From an uncultured Clostridia bacterium (lineage in GTDB: Bacteria > Bacillota > Clostridia > Oscillospirales > Acutalibacteraceae): a stretch of DNA of 64,000 nt. Numbering within the stretch: position 1 is the first letter of the stretch; the number at the start of each line of letters is the position of its first letter. Made by a program: the position numbers and the translations under genes. Positions 25,184 through 32,889 of this stretch are shown here, piece by piece. The notes under the pieces are model-generated. The model saw nothing but the letters and a program-made list of their open reading frames with translations, had not been told where the DNA came from and made no database searches. The DNA lies in contig CAMHAH010000011.1 in the NCBI GenBank assembly GCA_946183365.1, positions 43,794 through 107,793 of the forward strand, given 5' to 3'.

Positions 25184-25477
25184 TCAGGCGATCTCTTCGA
25201 GTGAGCAGCCGCAGTCGATGCTGTGTTTAACTCTGTCCCGTACCTCAGCGCGCTTAGCGTCGTTGAAACGGTCTACGGTACCTACGAGGTAGCCTGTAAT
25301 GCGTCGGATGCGCTCAAAGGGAACGTTGTCATAGGTGTAGCTCATATCTACATACTCGCCGTCAACCGTGAAGGATACGGTCTTGATGAGCTTATCGGGG
25401 TTCTGAGCCTTGAGCTGCTCTACGTATGTGTTGATCTCTGCCTGTGTCAGGGTGCCGCCTGTTACTGTTACTGTCAT
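25184..25477 (-). CDS. Stand-alone NrdD-type glycyl-radical domain protein
   Basis: The 97-residue protein ends with FERIRRITGYLVGTVDRFND and then AK.AEVRDRVKHS, nearly identical to the C-terminus of the NrdD encoded at 53425-55779. Gly62 in RITGYL matches the radical glycine of anaerobic ribonucleotide reductase (Gly746 in that NrdD). The first 50 residues (TVTGGTLTQAEINTYVEQLK...) replace the catalytic barrel and zinc ribbon. The protein may be a spare radical domain that rescues oxygen-cleaved NrdD, as GrcA/YfiD does for pyruvate formate-lyase. That is inference. A paired NrdR operator sits on its promoter, placing it in the NrdR regulon. Confidence 0.85.
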   Translation of the reverse strand: MTVTVTGGTLTQAEINTYVEQLKAQNPDKLIKTVSFTVDGEYVDMSYTYDNVPFERIRRITGYLVGTVDRFNDAKRAEVRDRVKHSIDCGCSLEEIA

Positions 25478-25535
25478 GTTAATCTCCTCATTTCCTGTTT
25501 TTTTAGTTTTTTATCAATTCATAAGCGGTCAAAAC

Positions 25536-25589
25536 GCACTTTATCTTGATTGCAATACGAATAATAGCACAATATATTGTGGTTTTCAA
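25536..25589 (-). promoter_or_regulatory. Promoter with paired NrdR boxes
   Basis: On the minus strand TTGAAA (25584-25589) and TATTAT (25561-25566) are 17 bases apart. The spacer holds the perfect palindrome CACAATATATTGTG (25568-25581), an NrdR box. A weaker box, GCACTTTATCTTGATT (25536-25551), is centred exactly 31 bp away, the usual NrdR pair distance. Repression by NrdR is expected. Confidence 0.82.
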
Positions 25590-25759
25590 GTAACAATTAT
25601 TATATTTGGAGTTACAAAGTTTTAACCATATTTTGCATTATAGAAAAATAGGGGCGCTATATATAGTATTTTACAACACAGACGCATATTTATTATTGAG
25701 TATTGGAATAATAGTAATAAATATTTTTACAGCACGATAATACTGAAAGGAGAAATAAC

Positions 25760-25855
25760 ATGATAGGCTTTTTGATAGGGCTGATGGTCGGCGGTATAAT
25801 AGGTGTGATAATCATGGCGCTGATGAACATGGCCTCTGAAGCTGACCGGCATTAA
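25760..25855 (+). CDS. 31-residue membrane peptide, DUF3789-like
   Basis: A very short gene of 31 codons encodes MIGFLIGLMVGGIIGVIIMA followed by LMNMASEADRH. A single glycine-rich membrane helix is followed by a short charged tail ending in ADRH. This pattern matches DUF3789 miniproteins, whose role is unknown. GAAAGGAGAAATAAC before the ATG is a strong ribosome site at good spacing, which supports real translation. It stands alone and converges on the dockerin gene. Confidence 0.72.
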   Translation: MIGFLIGLMVGGIIGVIIMALMNMASEADRH

Positions 25856-25942
25856 GAGACTAAAACCGAGCAAAAACTCGTTCAAGACAGCGCAGCCAAG
25901 AACGCGTGTCACTTTGAACGATGACAACTGAAAACAGATAAT

Positions 25943-25987
25943 CGGAACGCCGCGGCAAAGTGGGTAAAGCTCAGCCGCGGCGTTCCG
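25943..25987. terminator. 14-bp perfect hairpin between convergent genes
   Basis: CGGAACGCCGCGGC and GCCGCGGCGTTCCG pair perfectly around a 17-base loop. It lacks a strong T-run, so efficient termination is uncertain. Confidence 0.5.
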
Positions 25988-26011
25988 TAATACAGGGTAA
26001 TGGGAATTGAT

Positions 26012-27787
26012 TTACTTATCAGACGCATTAAAGAAATTATAGCTTTCGGATGTAGATATCTTACCGGAAGGATCCTTGGCGGTGATGGTCAGAGTAAACA
26101 TCTCATCCTTAGTGATGCTGTCGAGCGGCAGCTCTACGCAGTCATCGTCTATAAAGCCGGTAGACAACAATATCCCGCCCGGCACATATTCAAAATCGGG
26201 ATCTAAATCGAATGAGAATGATCCCATATTTTTTTCATCAAAATATGAATACGGGTTAAATCCTCCTGTTATCCAATAGCGAAACTTTACGTTACCGCGC
26301 AAGAAAGAACTGCTCGCCTGAGCATAGTACCTGCCGTCCTTTTCGACTATATCCACACTCGCCGTAGGGGCGTGCTTATACAACTCTAAACCTGTCACCT
26401 GTCTTTGTATCAAGGTTACGTCTATGATGTCGCGCTCGCCGTCGCAGTTGAAGTCTGACAGATACTTTATCTCAGGTCCGAAGGAATGACTTTTGTGCGC
26501 GGTCGCGTACTCGTCATACTCCAGATCCTCAGCATTTACGGTAAATCTCTGCAAATGAGTAGCGTCAAGTATCGTGAGCTCGCCGTCGTTGTCGGCGTCA
26601 CCGAGCAGATACGCTCCTCTTGACTTTGCTATATGGACAAAGACGTCGTGCAAGTCTTCAAAATCCATATCCCAAGCCTTTGTGATACTGTAAAACTTAT
26701 CGTTGACACAATCATACACGCCGTAACCGAAGGTGAACGGATAGTAGACAGTGTTACTTATCAGCACCTCGTCAAACACTCCGTAAGAGCTGCCCTCGTA
26801 AGGTTCCTTAGGCTCAACATTCACAAGTATCCAATCCGTAAAAGCTCCGCCGGTGCCGTCATATCCGCTCAGCGGAGTATGGTAGTATAATTCTGAATAC
26901 GAAAAACTATCTTCAAAATCAAATCTCAAAAAGTCTCTGAGTTTATAATTACAAACCGGAGTATTTATGCCGGAACGCCACTGTTCTTGCGGTAAAGGCA
27001 TAATACGCGCTCTTATACATCCCTTAAACCATTCGTCTCCGCTCTGCTTGCCGTCAAGGTCAAACTCCACCTTATAAAAGCGGCTTGTATATTCGGGGGT
27101 AAAATAATTATTGTTTCCCTGCGGGAACACGGAGTCGAAACTTATTCCGTCCTTATAGTGGGCGACACACAGCTTATCGGTATTCCTCAGCGCGACCACG
27201 CCTTTAGTCTCATAGAAGCCGTCTGCGTTGAGCACCAGCTCATACCGATCTTTCAGCTTCCAGTCGGTTAATGTACCGTATAAGTAATATCTGTCGCCGG
27301 CGGCGGTAGGCGCGACGCTCTCTGTAGTAGGCTGAACGCCGGGCACGGCCTCGGTAGACGGCATACCGTCGGATCGCTCGATCTTTATACAGCCGTAGAA
27401 CCACCCGTCGCCGCCGTCCATATTGGGTCTGAAATAGATATCATACTCAGTATCATCCAAGATCCTTTGCTCATTCTCATTGAAGTTGTTGCCCATACCG
27501 TACGGGAACCACTCTTCGGGGAAACTGCCGTCTGAAGAATAAGCAAACTTGAACTGATCGTCGAGCGTAAGATACACGTTTCTGATAACATACAGCTCGT
27601 AGCCGCTGCCCTCTATCTCTGTCAGATGATAATCCTGCGATACCTGCCAGCCGTTCATCGAACCGACAAGATAGTAATCCTCAACGCTTCGCGTCGAGCT
27701 GATATCGACCTCAGTCGCGCCGAACGGCACAATCAGGAATGTGAACAGCATAACAAAAGCAAGGGTGATAACCGTGATCTTCTTCAT
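26012..27787 (-). CDS. Secreted dockerin-containing protein
   Basis: This 591-residue protein starts with a signal peptide (MKKITVITLAFVMLFTFLIV). Two similar modules follow (about 38-140 and 165-265) with YYLVGSMNGWQ and YYLYGTLTDWK, like starch- or carbohydrate-binding beta-sandwich domains. A middle region is unassigned. Near residues 395-470 is a dockerin with LGDADNDGELTILDATHLQR and DFNCDGERDIIDVTLIQRQ, two calcium loops. A C-terminal Ig-like segment ends the protein. No catalytic domain was recognised. It is the third gene of an operon with an ECF sigma factor and an anti-sigma factor, 11 bases after the latter. It may be a cell-surface or cellulosome-linked sensor or binding protein. 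Confidence 0.82.
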   Translation of the reverse strand: MKKITVITLAFVMLFTFLIVPFGATEVDISSTRSVEDYYLVGSMNGWQVSQDYHLTEIEGSGYELYVIRNVYLTLDDQFKFAYSSDGSFPEEWFPYGMGNNFNENEQRILDDTEYDIYFRPNMDGGDGWFYGCIKIERSDGMPSTEAVPGVQPTTESVAPTAAGDRYYLYGTLTDWKLKDRYELVLNADGFYETKGVVALRNTDKLCVAHYKDGISFDSVFPQGNNNYFTPEYTSRFYKVEFDLDGKQSGDEWFKGCIRARIMPLPQEQWRSGINTPVCNYKLRDFLRFDFEDSFSYSELYYHTPLSGYDGTGGAFTDWILVNVEPKEPYEGSSYGVFDEVLISNTVYYPFTFGYGVYDCVNDKFYSITKAWDMDFEDLHDVFVHIAKSRGAYLLGDADNDGELTILDATHLQRFTVNAEDLEYDEYATAHKSHSFGPEIKYLSDFNCDGERDIIDVTLIQRQVTGLELYKHAPTASVDIVEKDGRYYAQASSSFLRGNVKFRYWITGGFNPYSYFDEKNMGSFSFDLDPDFEYVPGGILLSTGFIDDDCVELPLDSITKDEMFTLTITAKDPSGKISTSESYNFFNASDK

Positions 27788-27798
27788 GATTTCGCCTC

Positions 27799-28659
27799 CT
27801 ATATATCCTCATCATTGTCAACCATTTCGATATAAAGCTGACCTTGTGCAAGCCGCTTACCGTCTTCGTTATAAAACACGATATTGTAATAGCCGTCTTT
27901 ATACAGCAAGTCCTCGGGCACGGTATACTGAACAGAAGCCGAATTATCGTCCTGACTGACGATCACCGCTAAACGATCGGCCGAAAAAGCGTCTGAGCCG
28001 CCGAGCAGCTGACCCTTGTCGTCAAAGATCCTGCTGTATACGTTGCCGCTGCCTGTCAGCATATTCGAGTCCACTACTCCGCTGAACGATACGCCGACCA
28101 GCTCTCTCTCTGTAGGACGCGTGAGCGGAGGCTCATCGGTCGGCTTTTCGGTCGGCTGTGCGGGGGCTTCGGTTGAAGTCGGAGCAGGTTGCTGAGTCGG
28201 CGGCGGCGATACCGAACTGCTCCGATAATCAGATATCTCAGCCTCACCGATCCTATCGACGGTCACAGTATCGGTCAAGCCCTGAGCGTCTGTAGCCGAT
28301 GTTTCGCTCTGTGAAGCGGTCTGAGCTGCCGCGGAAGAGGCAGCGGAAGTAAAGTGCTCAGTCGGCGCGTTCACAGCGCTGTTCTCAGACGCCGGGTTAC
28401 TCTCAGGCTCCGTCGCAATTGTCGGCGGCTGAATAGGCGTTACCGCGGTCGACACATCAAATCTGTTGCCGAACAGCATATAAGCGGTTATACTGACGGC
28501 GCTGATCAGCGCTATTACTGCCGCCGCGGCTATCATCCTGTTCTTAGCTGAAAAAGCCGCGGCTCCGGCGCGCTTATGAGAAGGCTTGTATTCAAATGAA
28601 GTTTCCGGCTCGGCTGCGCAATAACGCTCAAGCATTTTGTCGAGTTTCTTATCAGTCAT
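27799..28659 (-). CDS. Single-pass anti-sigma-factor-like protein
   Basis: The 286-residue protein has a short cytosolic N-terminus (about 42 residues, KKLDKMLERYCAAEPE), one membrane helix (about 43-65), a long Ser/Thr/Pro-rich linker (about 75-190) and a C-terminal extracellular domain. This layout fits anti-sigma factors paired with ECF sigma factors. A zinc-finger HxxxCxxC motif is not visible, so assignment rests on gene order. The ATG at 28659 has AGGAGG and overlaps the sigma gene by eight bases. It probably holds the sigma factor at the membrane until an outside signal arrives. Confidence 0.72.
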   Translation of the reverse strand: MTDKKLDKMLERYCAAEPETSFEYKPSHKRAGAAAFSAKNRMIAAAAVIALISAVSITAYMLFGNRFDVSTAVTPIQPPTIATEPESNPASENSAVNAPTEHFTSAASSAAAQTASQSETSATDAQGLTDTVTVDRIGEAEISDYRSSSVSPPPTQQPAPTSTEAPAQPTEKPTDEPPLTRPTERELVGVSFSGVVDSNMLTGSGNVYSRIFDDKGQLLGGSDAFSADRLAVIVSQDDNSASVQYTVPEDLLYKDGYYNIVFYNEDGKRLAQGQLYIEMVDNDEDI

Positions 28660-29143
28660 TTTCAAGCCTCCTTTTCAATAGTTTTTTAGCGGTATTAAGG
28701 CGGGATTTGACCGTACCCTCGGGGATACCGAGGATATGGGCGATCTCGCTCTGGCTGAACTCTCTGTAATAATACAGTATTATGACCGCTCTGTGCTTTT
28801 TCGGCAGCGCAGAGAGAGCTGACTTCAAAGCTAAAAATAAGTCGATATCCTCCGTCTCATCGGGTATCGAATTCAGGAACCGCTCTTTTTCATCGCTGTC
28901 GGCAAAGTTGAGCTTTGCCGTGTTGTACTTGCTCTTAGCGGAATTTTTAAATATGTTCACACAAATAGTAAAGAGCCACGTTTTGAAGCTGTAATTGCTG
29001 TTATAGCGATCTATCTTATCAAAAGCTCTTGTCCATGTATCCTGAAAGAGATCCTCCGCGTCGTGAGGATCGGCGCAGAGCTTCAGACACAACCGTGTAA
29101 GATCCCGAGAATACATAGACACGTATCGGTCGAAGTCGGTCAA
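28652..29143 (-). CDS. ECF-family RNA polymerase sigma factor
   Basis: The 163-residue protein has sigma region 2 (about 8-75, with DAEDLFQDTWTRAFDKI and FKTWLFTICVNIFKN) and region 4 (about 108-160, with LPKKHRAVIILYYYREFSQS and GIPEGTVKSRLNTAKKLLK). It lacks regions 1 and 3, as ECF factors do. A TTG start with GGGGGTGAGGA upstream is the best choice. It leads an operon with its presumed anti-sigma factor and a secreted dockerin protein. Target promoters are not identifiable in this window. Confidence 0.9.
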   Translation of the reverse strand: MTDFDRYVSMYSRDLTRLCLKLCADPHDAEDLFQDTWTRAFDKIDRYNSNYSFKTWLFTICVNIFKNSAKSKYNTAKLNFADSDEKERFLNSIPDETEDIDLFLALKSALSALPKKHRAVIILYYYREFSQSEIAHILGIPEGTVKSRLNTAKKLLKRRLEND

Positions 29144-29294
29144 TTCCTCACCCCCGCTGCAATACCTGTATTACCCTCTGCTAATATATACAATCACAAA
29201 CGCAAAAAGGTTCATTTTGATTTTGATTACGAGAAAGCGGCAAAGGCTGCCGCTGAAAACGTGCGGCAGCCTTGCTTATTATTCTTATTCGGAA

Positions 29295-30200
29295 TTATTC
29301 TTTAACGTCCGTGACCATTTCTTTGACCGAGGTCGCGAGGCTCGCTATATTCTGCATATCCGAGGGGATGATGAGCTTAGTAGCCTTGCCGTCTGCAACC
29401 TTCTGCAGAGCCTCAAGAGCCTTAAGAGAGATGACCTTCTCAGAGGGATCGGCCTCAGACAGCATACGCAGAGCGTCGGCGTAAGCCTTCTGGACAGCGA
29501 GGATAGCCTGAGCCTCACCGTCAGCCTCACGGATCTTGGTCTCCTTAACAGCGTCAGCCTTGAGGATAGCGCTCTCCTTGAGGCCTTCGGCAACGAGTAT
29601 CTGAGATCTCTTCTCACCCTCGGCGTCGAGGATGCGGGCTCTTCTCTCACGCTCAGCCTTCATCTGCTTCTCCATAGCGTCCTGTATCTCTCTCGGAGGC
29701 AGGATGTTCTTGAGCTCTACGCGGATGACGCGGATGCCCCACGCGTCGGTGGCTTCGTCAAGGATGATGCGGATCTTGTCGTTGATGGTATCGCGCGAGG
29801 TAAGAGTGGAGTCGAGTTCGAGGTCGCCGATGATGTTTCTGAGAGTTGTCGCGGTCAGGTTCTCGATAGCGCTCAGGGGGCGTTCAACGCCGTAGGTATA
29901 GAGCTTGGGATCGGTGATCTCAAAGTATACGACGGTGTCGATCTGCATTGTTACATTATCTCTGGTGATGACCGGCTGGGGCGGGAAGTCTACTACCTGC
30001 TCCTTCAAAGAGACCTTCTTAGAGATACGGTCGATGAAGGGGACCTTGATATGCAGGCCTGTTCCCCATGTCTGGTGATAAGCGCCGAGACGCTCGATTA
30101 CGAACGCGTGAGCCTGAGGAACGATCTTGATATTGCGGATGATAACTATGATGACCGCTAAAACGATCAGACCGATTACGATATACGGAACGATATTCAT
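29295..30200 (-). CDS. SPFH/Band 7 membrane protein (stomatin/QmcA-like)
   Basis: The 301-residue protein has one N-terminal membrane helix (1-20) and then the SPFH domain (RLGAYHQTWGTGLHIKVPFI, FPPQPVITRDNVTMQIDTVV, GDLELDSTLTSRD). A long helical, coiled-coil-like tail rich in Ala, Glu and Arg follows (about 190-280). Stomatin-type proteins assemble rings in membrane microdomains and often pair with NfeD proteins. The NfeD gene lies directly upstream in the same direction, which supports such a pair. AGAAAGGAAATC gives the start. Confidence 0.9.
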   Translation of the reverse strand: MNIVPYIVIGLIVLAVIIVIIRNIKIVPQAHAFVIERLGAYHQTWGTGLHIKVPFIDRISKKVSLKEQVVDFPPQPVITRDNVTMQIDTVVYFEITDPKLYTYGVERPLSAIENLTATTLRNIIGDLELDSTLTSRDTINDKIRIILDEATDAWGIRVIRVELKNILPPREIQDAMEKQMKAERERRARILDAEGEKRSQILVAEGLKESAILKADAVKETKIREADGEAQAILAVQKAYADALRMLSEADPSEKVISLKALEALQKVADGKATKLIIPSDMQNIASLATSVKEMVTDVKE

Positions 30201-30234
30201 GATGATTTCCTTTCTGTAATTAAATATATATTAT

Positions 30235-30666
30235 TTATTGCTTTTTGACAATGAGCTTGACGCCCTCTATAGCTGTTACTGTCACCTGAGAGCCCTCGGG
30301 TATGACCTCGCCGTTCTCTGAGCGGGCTGTCCACTTCTGATTATCGACCTTCACCATACCCTCTGCCTTGTCGTTGTCGATAGCGGTGACTACTATGGCG
30401 CGTTTGCCGATATAGCGGTCGGCGTTGGTCGCTTCAGCCTTTTTTGCTTTGAGCTTCTTGGCGATGGGTCTGGTGGCGGCGAGCGCTATCGCTGTTACGG
30501 TCACGAACACAACCGCCTGTATTATAATGTTGTCCGTGAAAAGTGAGGTTATGCACGCCGCGGCTGAGCCGATGGCGAACCATATCGACACAAGCTGCAC
30601 GGTAGCCGCCTCGGCGACAGCCATTACAACCGCCAGCACAAGCCAGATTATTGTCATAGTGTTCAT
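30235..30666 (-). CDS. NfeD family membrane protein
   Basis: The 143-residue protein has three hydrophobic segments (about 1-75, MTIIWLVLAVVMAVAEAATV onward) and a C-terminal OB-fold domain (about 85-143, YIGKRAIVVTAIDNDKAEGM and VKVDNQKWTARS). It is a short NfeD without the serine protease domain. The ATG at 30666, eight bases after CAGGAG, is preferred over a GTG nine bases earlier. Its partner is expected to be the stomatin-like protein encoded next. Confidence 0.88.
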   Translation of the reverse strand: MNTMTIIWLVLAVVMAVAEAATVQLVSIWFAIGSAAACITSLFTDNIIIQAVVFVTVTAIALAATRPIAKKLKAKKAEATNADRYIGKRAIVVTAIDNDKAEGMVKVDNQKWTARSENGEVIPEGSQVTVTAIEGVKLIVKKQ

Positions 30667-30687
30667 ATAGATCACTCCTGATTATAA

Positions 30688-30996
30688 TTATATGTCATGC
30701 TCTTTGAACAGAGCCTCGGTGTTCTCACTCGGCTCTATAGGAGCGTTTTGCTTATCGGCGCGTTTCGCGACTATGAAGGATATCAGCAGTATAACGAACA
30801 GCGGTATGAATATTATCATCATCAGGTTGTTGCCGGTGATGATCGCTATGACCGCCAGAATGAGATCCAAAACCGTAAGAACAGCGCTGATAGTAGTGCG
30901 GGTCGAGCTTTTCTGAGAGCCGTACACATCTTTATACTGATTAGCCGGAGCCGCTACGGGACGGTTCTTCATGTAGTCTCTCTGATTGTTTTCCAT
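30688..30996 (-). CDS. Small two-helix membrane protein, unknown
   Basis: Not recognised. The 102-residue protein has a polar N-terminus (about 33 residues) and two adjacent hydrophobic helices (about 35-55 and 58-78). The acidic tail ends KEHDI. AAAGGAGAATAT precedes the ATG. It lies between two SPFH-linked genes on the same strand with gaps of about 20 bases, so it is likely cotranscribed and may belong to the same membrane assembly. Confidence 0.7.
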   Translation of the reverse strand: MENNQRDYMKNRPVAAPANQYKDVYGSQKSSTRTTISAVLTVLDLILAVIAIITGNNLMMIIFIPLFVILLISFIVAKRADKQNAPIEPSENTEALFKEHDI

Positions 30997-31020
30997 TATA
31001 TATTCTCCTTTTATGAGCTT

Positions 31021-31878
31021 TTATTTCTTATCCGCGGTATCGCCGAGGTCGATAATGGTGCCGCTGTCTGAGGTGACCTTAGGCATCTCGCCGTTCCACT
31101 TCTCGATCTTCTTATTCTCTATTACGGCGCTTGTCAGGGATTTCGCGAGGGTCTCGTTAGCCTCAGCCTCACCCTGAGCGCGTACCTTAGCCGCCTCAGC
31201 CTCTGCCTCGGCGTTAGTGATGGCGGTCTTTTTCTCTGTCTCAGCCTTAAGAAGCTGCTGCTGAGCGACCTGCTTCTCTTCGATAGCGGTGATGAACGCC
31301 TCTGAGAAATCGAAGTCGATGATGTTTACGTCGGTGACATACAGACCGATCGAATTGAGCTTCTCGTTGAGACCCGTCACCAGACCGTCTGAGATGAGAG
31401 CGCGGTTGGTGACCGTCTCTTCAGCGGTATAGGTAGCGGTTATCGCCTTGAGGACTTCGTTTACCGCGGGGGTAACGAGCACATCCTCATAGTTCGCTCC
31501 GATGTTCTTATAGATGCTGTATGACTTAGAAGTATCTACGCGGTAGTTGATAGCGAGCTTTGTATCTACGCTCTGCAGGTCCTTTGAGAAAGCCTCGGTC
31601 TGGACCTCGAGCTTCTGGATACGGTTATCTATCATAACGACGCTCTGGATGAAGGGGATCTTTAAGTGTATACCCTCCTGCAAAACGCCCTCGTTTACCT
31701 TACCCATGGTCACTACAACGCCCGTATGACCGGCGCCTACGATCGTGAACGCGTTGAAGCCTATGAACAGCACCAGCACGACTACGACCGCGATGATGAT
31801 TATTTTTTTCAGCTTGGGATTTTTGACGTTAACGGTCGTAACATTACCCATATTACCCATGTTTCCCATATTATCCAT
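31021..31878 (-). CDS. SPFH/prohibitin family protein
   Basis: The 285-residue protein starts with a Met/Gly/Asn repeat (MDNMGNMGNMGN), then a membrane helix (about 25-48) and an SPFH domain (HTGVVVTMGKVNEGVLQEGI, KIPFIQSVVMIDNRIQ, AINYRVDTSKSYSIY). A helical, Ala/Glu-rich tail follows. It is more prohibitin/HflK-HflC-like than the 29295-30200 protein. AAGGAGAATAC precedes the ATG. Two different SPFH proteins in one operon suggest two membrane scaffolds or one mixed ring; their function here is not known. Confidence 0.88.
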   Translation of the reverse strand: MDNMGNMGNMGNVTTVNVKNPKLKKIIIIAVVVVLVLFIGFNAFTIVGAGHTGVVVTMGKVNEGVLQEGIHLKIPFIQSVVMIDNRIQKLEVQTEAFSKDLQSVDTKLAINYRVDTSKSYSIYKNIGANYEDVLVTPAVNEVLKAITATYTAEETVTNRALISDGLVTGLNEKLNSIGLYVTDVNIIDFDFSEAFITAIEEKQVAQQQLLKAETEKKTAITNAEAEAEAAKVRAQGEAEANETLAKSLTSAVIENKKIEKWNGEMPKVTSDSGTIIDLGDTADKK

Positions 31879-31897
31879 TGTATTCTCCTTAACTCCT

Positions 31898-32428
31898 TTA
31901 TAATTCGTTGAATAAGCTGTCCGCTTTTGTTTTATACAGATTAGCCATGTAGGTACACGCCATGACCGAGAGCGCCTTTGTGATCTTATCGCGGCTCTCT
32001 TTATCGGCAGGGTATCCGCTCATGACCTCTTCGGCAATGATATGAGCTTTATCGGGCGGCGGAACACAATCTCTGAGCTTTTCGGACAATATGCCGAACA
32101 GATCGTAGAGCTCCTCCTCAGATATTATATCGTCCGAGGTATCGTCGGTATCGCCGTTCAAATATCTCAACAGCTCCCCTACCCTGTCGATCTGCATGCT
32201 GTCCTTGAGCTTTGATATAAGCAGTATCCTCGCCAAATGCCGCTCGCGGTATTTCTTGCGCTCGGGGCGCGGTACAAAACCGCGTTTTATCCAATTCTGT
32301 ACGGTCGAGGGTTCAAGACCGCTCACCGCGCAGACCTGGCTGAGCGTCAGTCCGTCTGCCATCTGTATCAGCGGCGCGTAATCGGACAACGCGCCTGATG
32401 AACGCTTGTGTGTCGGATTATCTGACAT
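31898..32428 (-). CDS. DUF1836 domain protein (MerR-like HTH regulator)
   Basis: The 176-residue protein has a DUF1836 region with a winged-helix-like start: LIQMADGLTLSQVCAVSGLE, then TVQNWIKRGFVPRPERKKYRERHLARILLISKL. An acidic segment (NGDTDDTSDD) and a helical C-terminus follow. DUF1836 proteins are presumed transcription factors without known targets. The frame stays open for 87 more codons upstream, but ATG 32428 has AAGGAGGTGGAACG. The upstream extension is composed of a palindromic leader element, so 32428 is taken. It is the first gene of the SPFH/NfeD unit and probably regulates it. Confidence 0.82.
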   Translation of the reverse strand: MSDNPTHKRSSGALSDYAPLIQMADGLTLSQVCAVSGLEPSTVQNWIKRGFVPRPERKKYRERHLARILLISKLKDSMQIDRVGELLRYLNGDTDDTSDDIISEEELYDLFGILSEKLRDCVPPPDKAHIIAEEVMSGYPADKESRDKITKALSVMACTYMANLYKTKADSLFNEL

Positions 32429-32444
32429 CGTTCCACCTCCTTCT

Positions 32445-32724
32445 TTAAGCAACCGAGAACAAATCCGAACCCGGTTTTGACGGGCAAATTTCCGCCTGCT
32501 CTTTGTTAAAATCCTCGCGAACCCGTCAGGGTTCGCTGTGGTTTTGCCGCGATCAGACGAAAATCTGCTCCGGCAAAACTCCGAAGGACTGAAAATGTGC
32601 AAGATTTCGAGAAGAATTCGGTGCAGAAAGTGCAGGCAGGCTGGCGCCTGCCAAGATTGATAAGCCGAATTATTCCGAAATATTGCCATTTACAGCGTGT
32701 TCGGGTTTATTCTCGGTTGCTTAA
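32445..32724 (-). other. 280-bp leader element with 26-bp inverted ends (structured RNA or MITE)
   Basis: The arms at 32445-32470 and 32699-32724 (TTAAGCAACCGAGAA.AAA.CC) pair with two mismatches. Inside are GCGAACCC/GGGTTCGC and GTTTTGCC/GGCAAAAC hairpins and GCAGGC/GCCTGC arms. A consensus promoter sits just outside, so nearly the whole element is the 5' untranslated leader of the DUF1836 gene. Its lower arm ends four bases before the AAGGAGG ribosome site. No known riboswitch core was recognised. Confidence 0.6.
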
Positions 32725-32733
32725 GTTTACCAG

Positions 32734-32762
32734 ATTATATCACAGGTTCATTTGACTGTCAA
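32734..32762 (-). promoter_or_regulatory. Perfect consensus promoter of the DUF1836 leader
   Basis: On the minus strand TTGACA (32757-32762) and TATAAT (32734-32739) are 17 bases apart, a full sigma-A consensus. The expected start at about 32727 coincides with the edge of the inverted-repeat element. Confidence 0.88.
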
Positions 32763-32806
32763 TAGTTTTCAGATGAATTTTTCAAAAAATTTATGGACGG
32801 ATATTA

Positions 32807-32835
32807 TTGTAAAAACCGACAAGTTGTAGTATAAT
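32807..32835 (+). promoter_or_regulatory. Promoter of alr
   Basis: TTGTAA (32807-32812) and TATAAT (32830-32835) are 17 bases apart, 54 bases before the alr start and divergent from the DUF1836 promoter. Confidence 0.75.
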
Positions 32836-32889
32836 AATATAATCTATGTAAACCTTATTATATATAAAACATTATAAGAGGTGAATGTC

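Noticed and set aside
25943..25987. tRNA or small RNA gene from the strong 14-bp hairpin
   Set aside because: It is a single stem with a 17-base loop and no cloverleaf or promoter; a terminator or spacer hairpin between convergent genes is enough.
32429..32689. 87-codon N-terminal extension of the DUF1836 protein
   Set aside because: The extension runs through the inverted-repeat leader downstream of the promoter. AAGGAGGTGG before ATG 32428 gives a better start, and the extension has no domain-like features.
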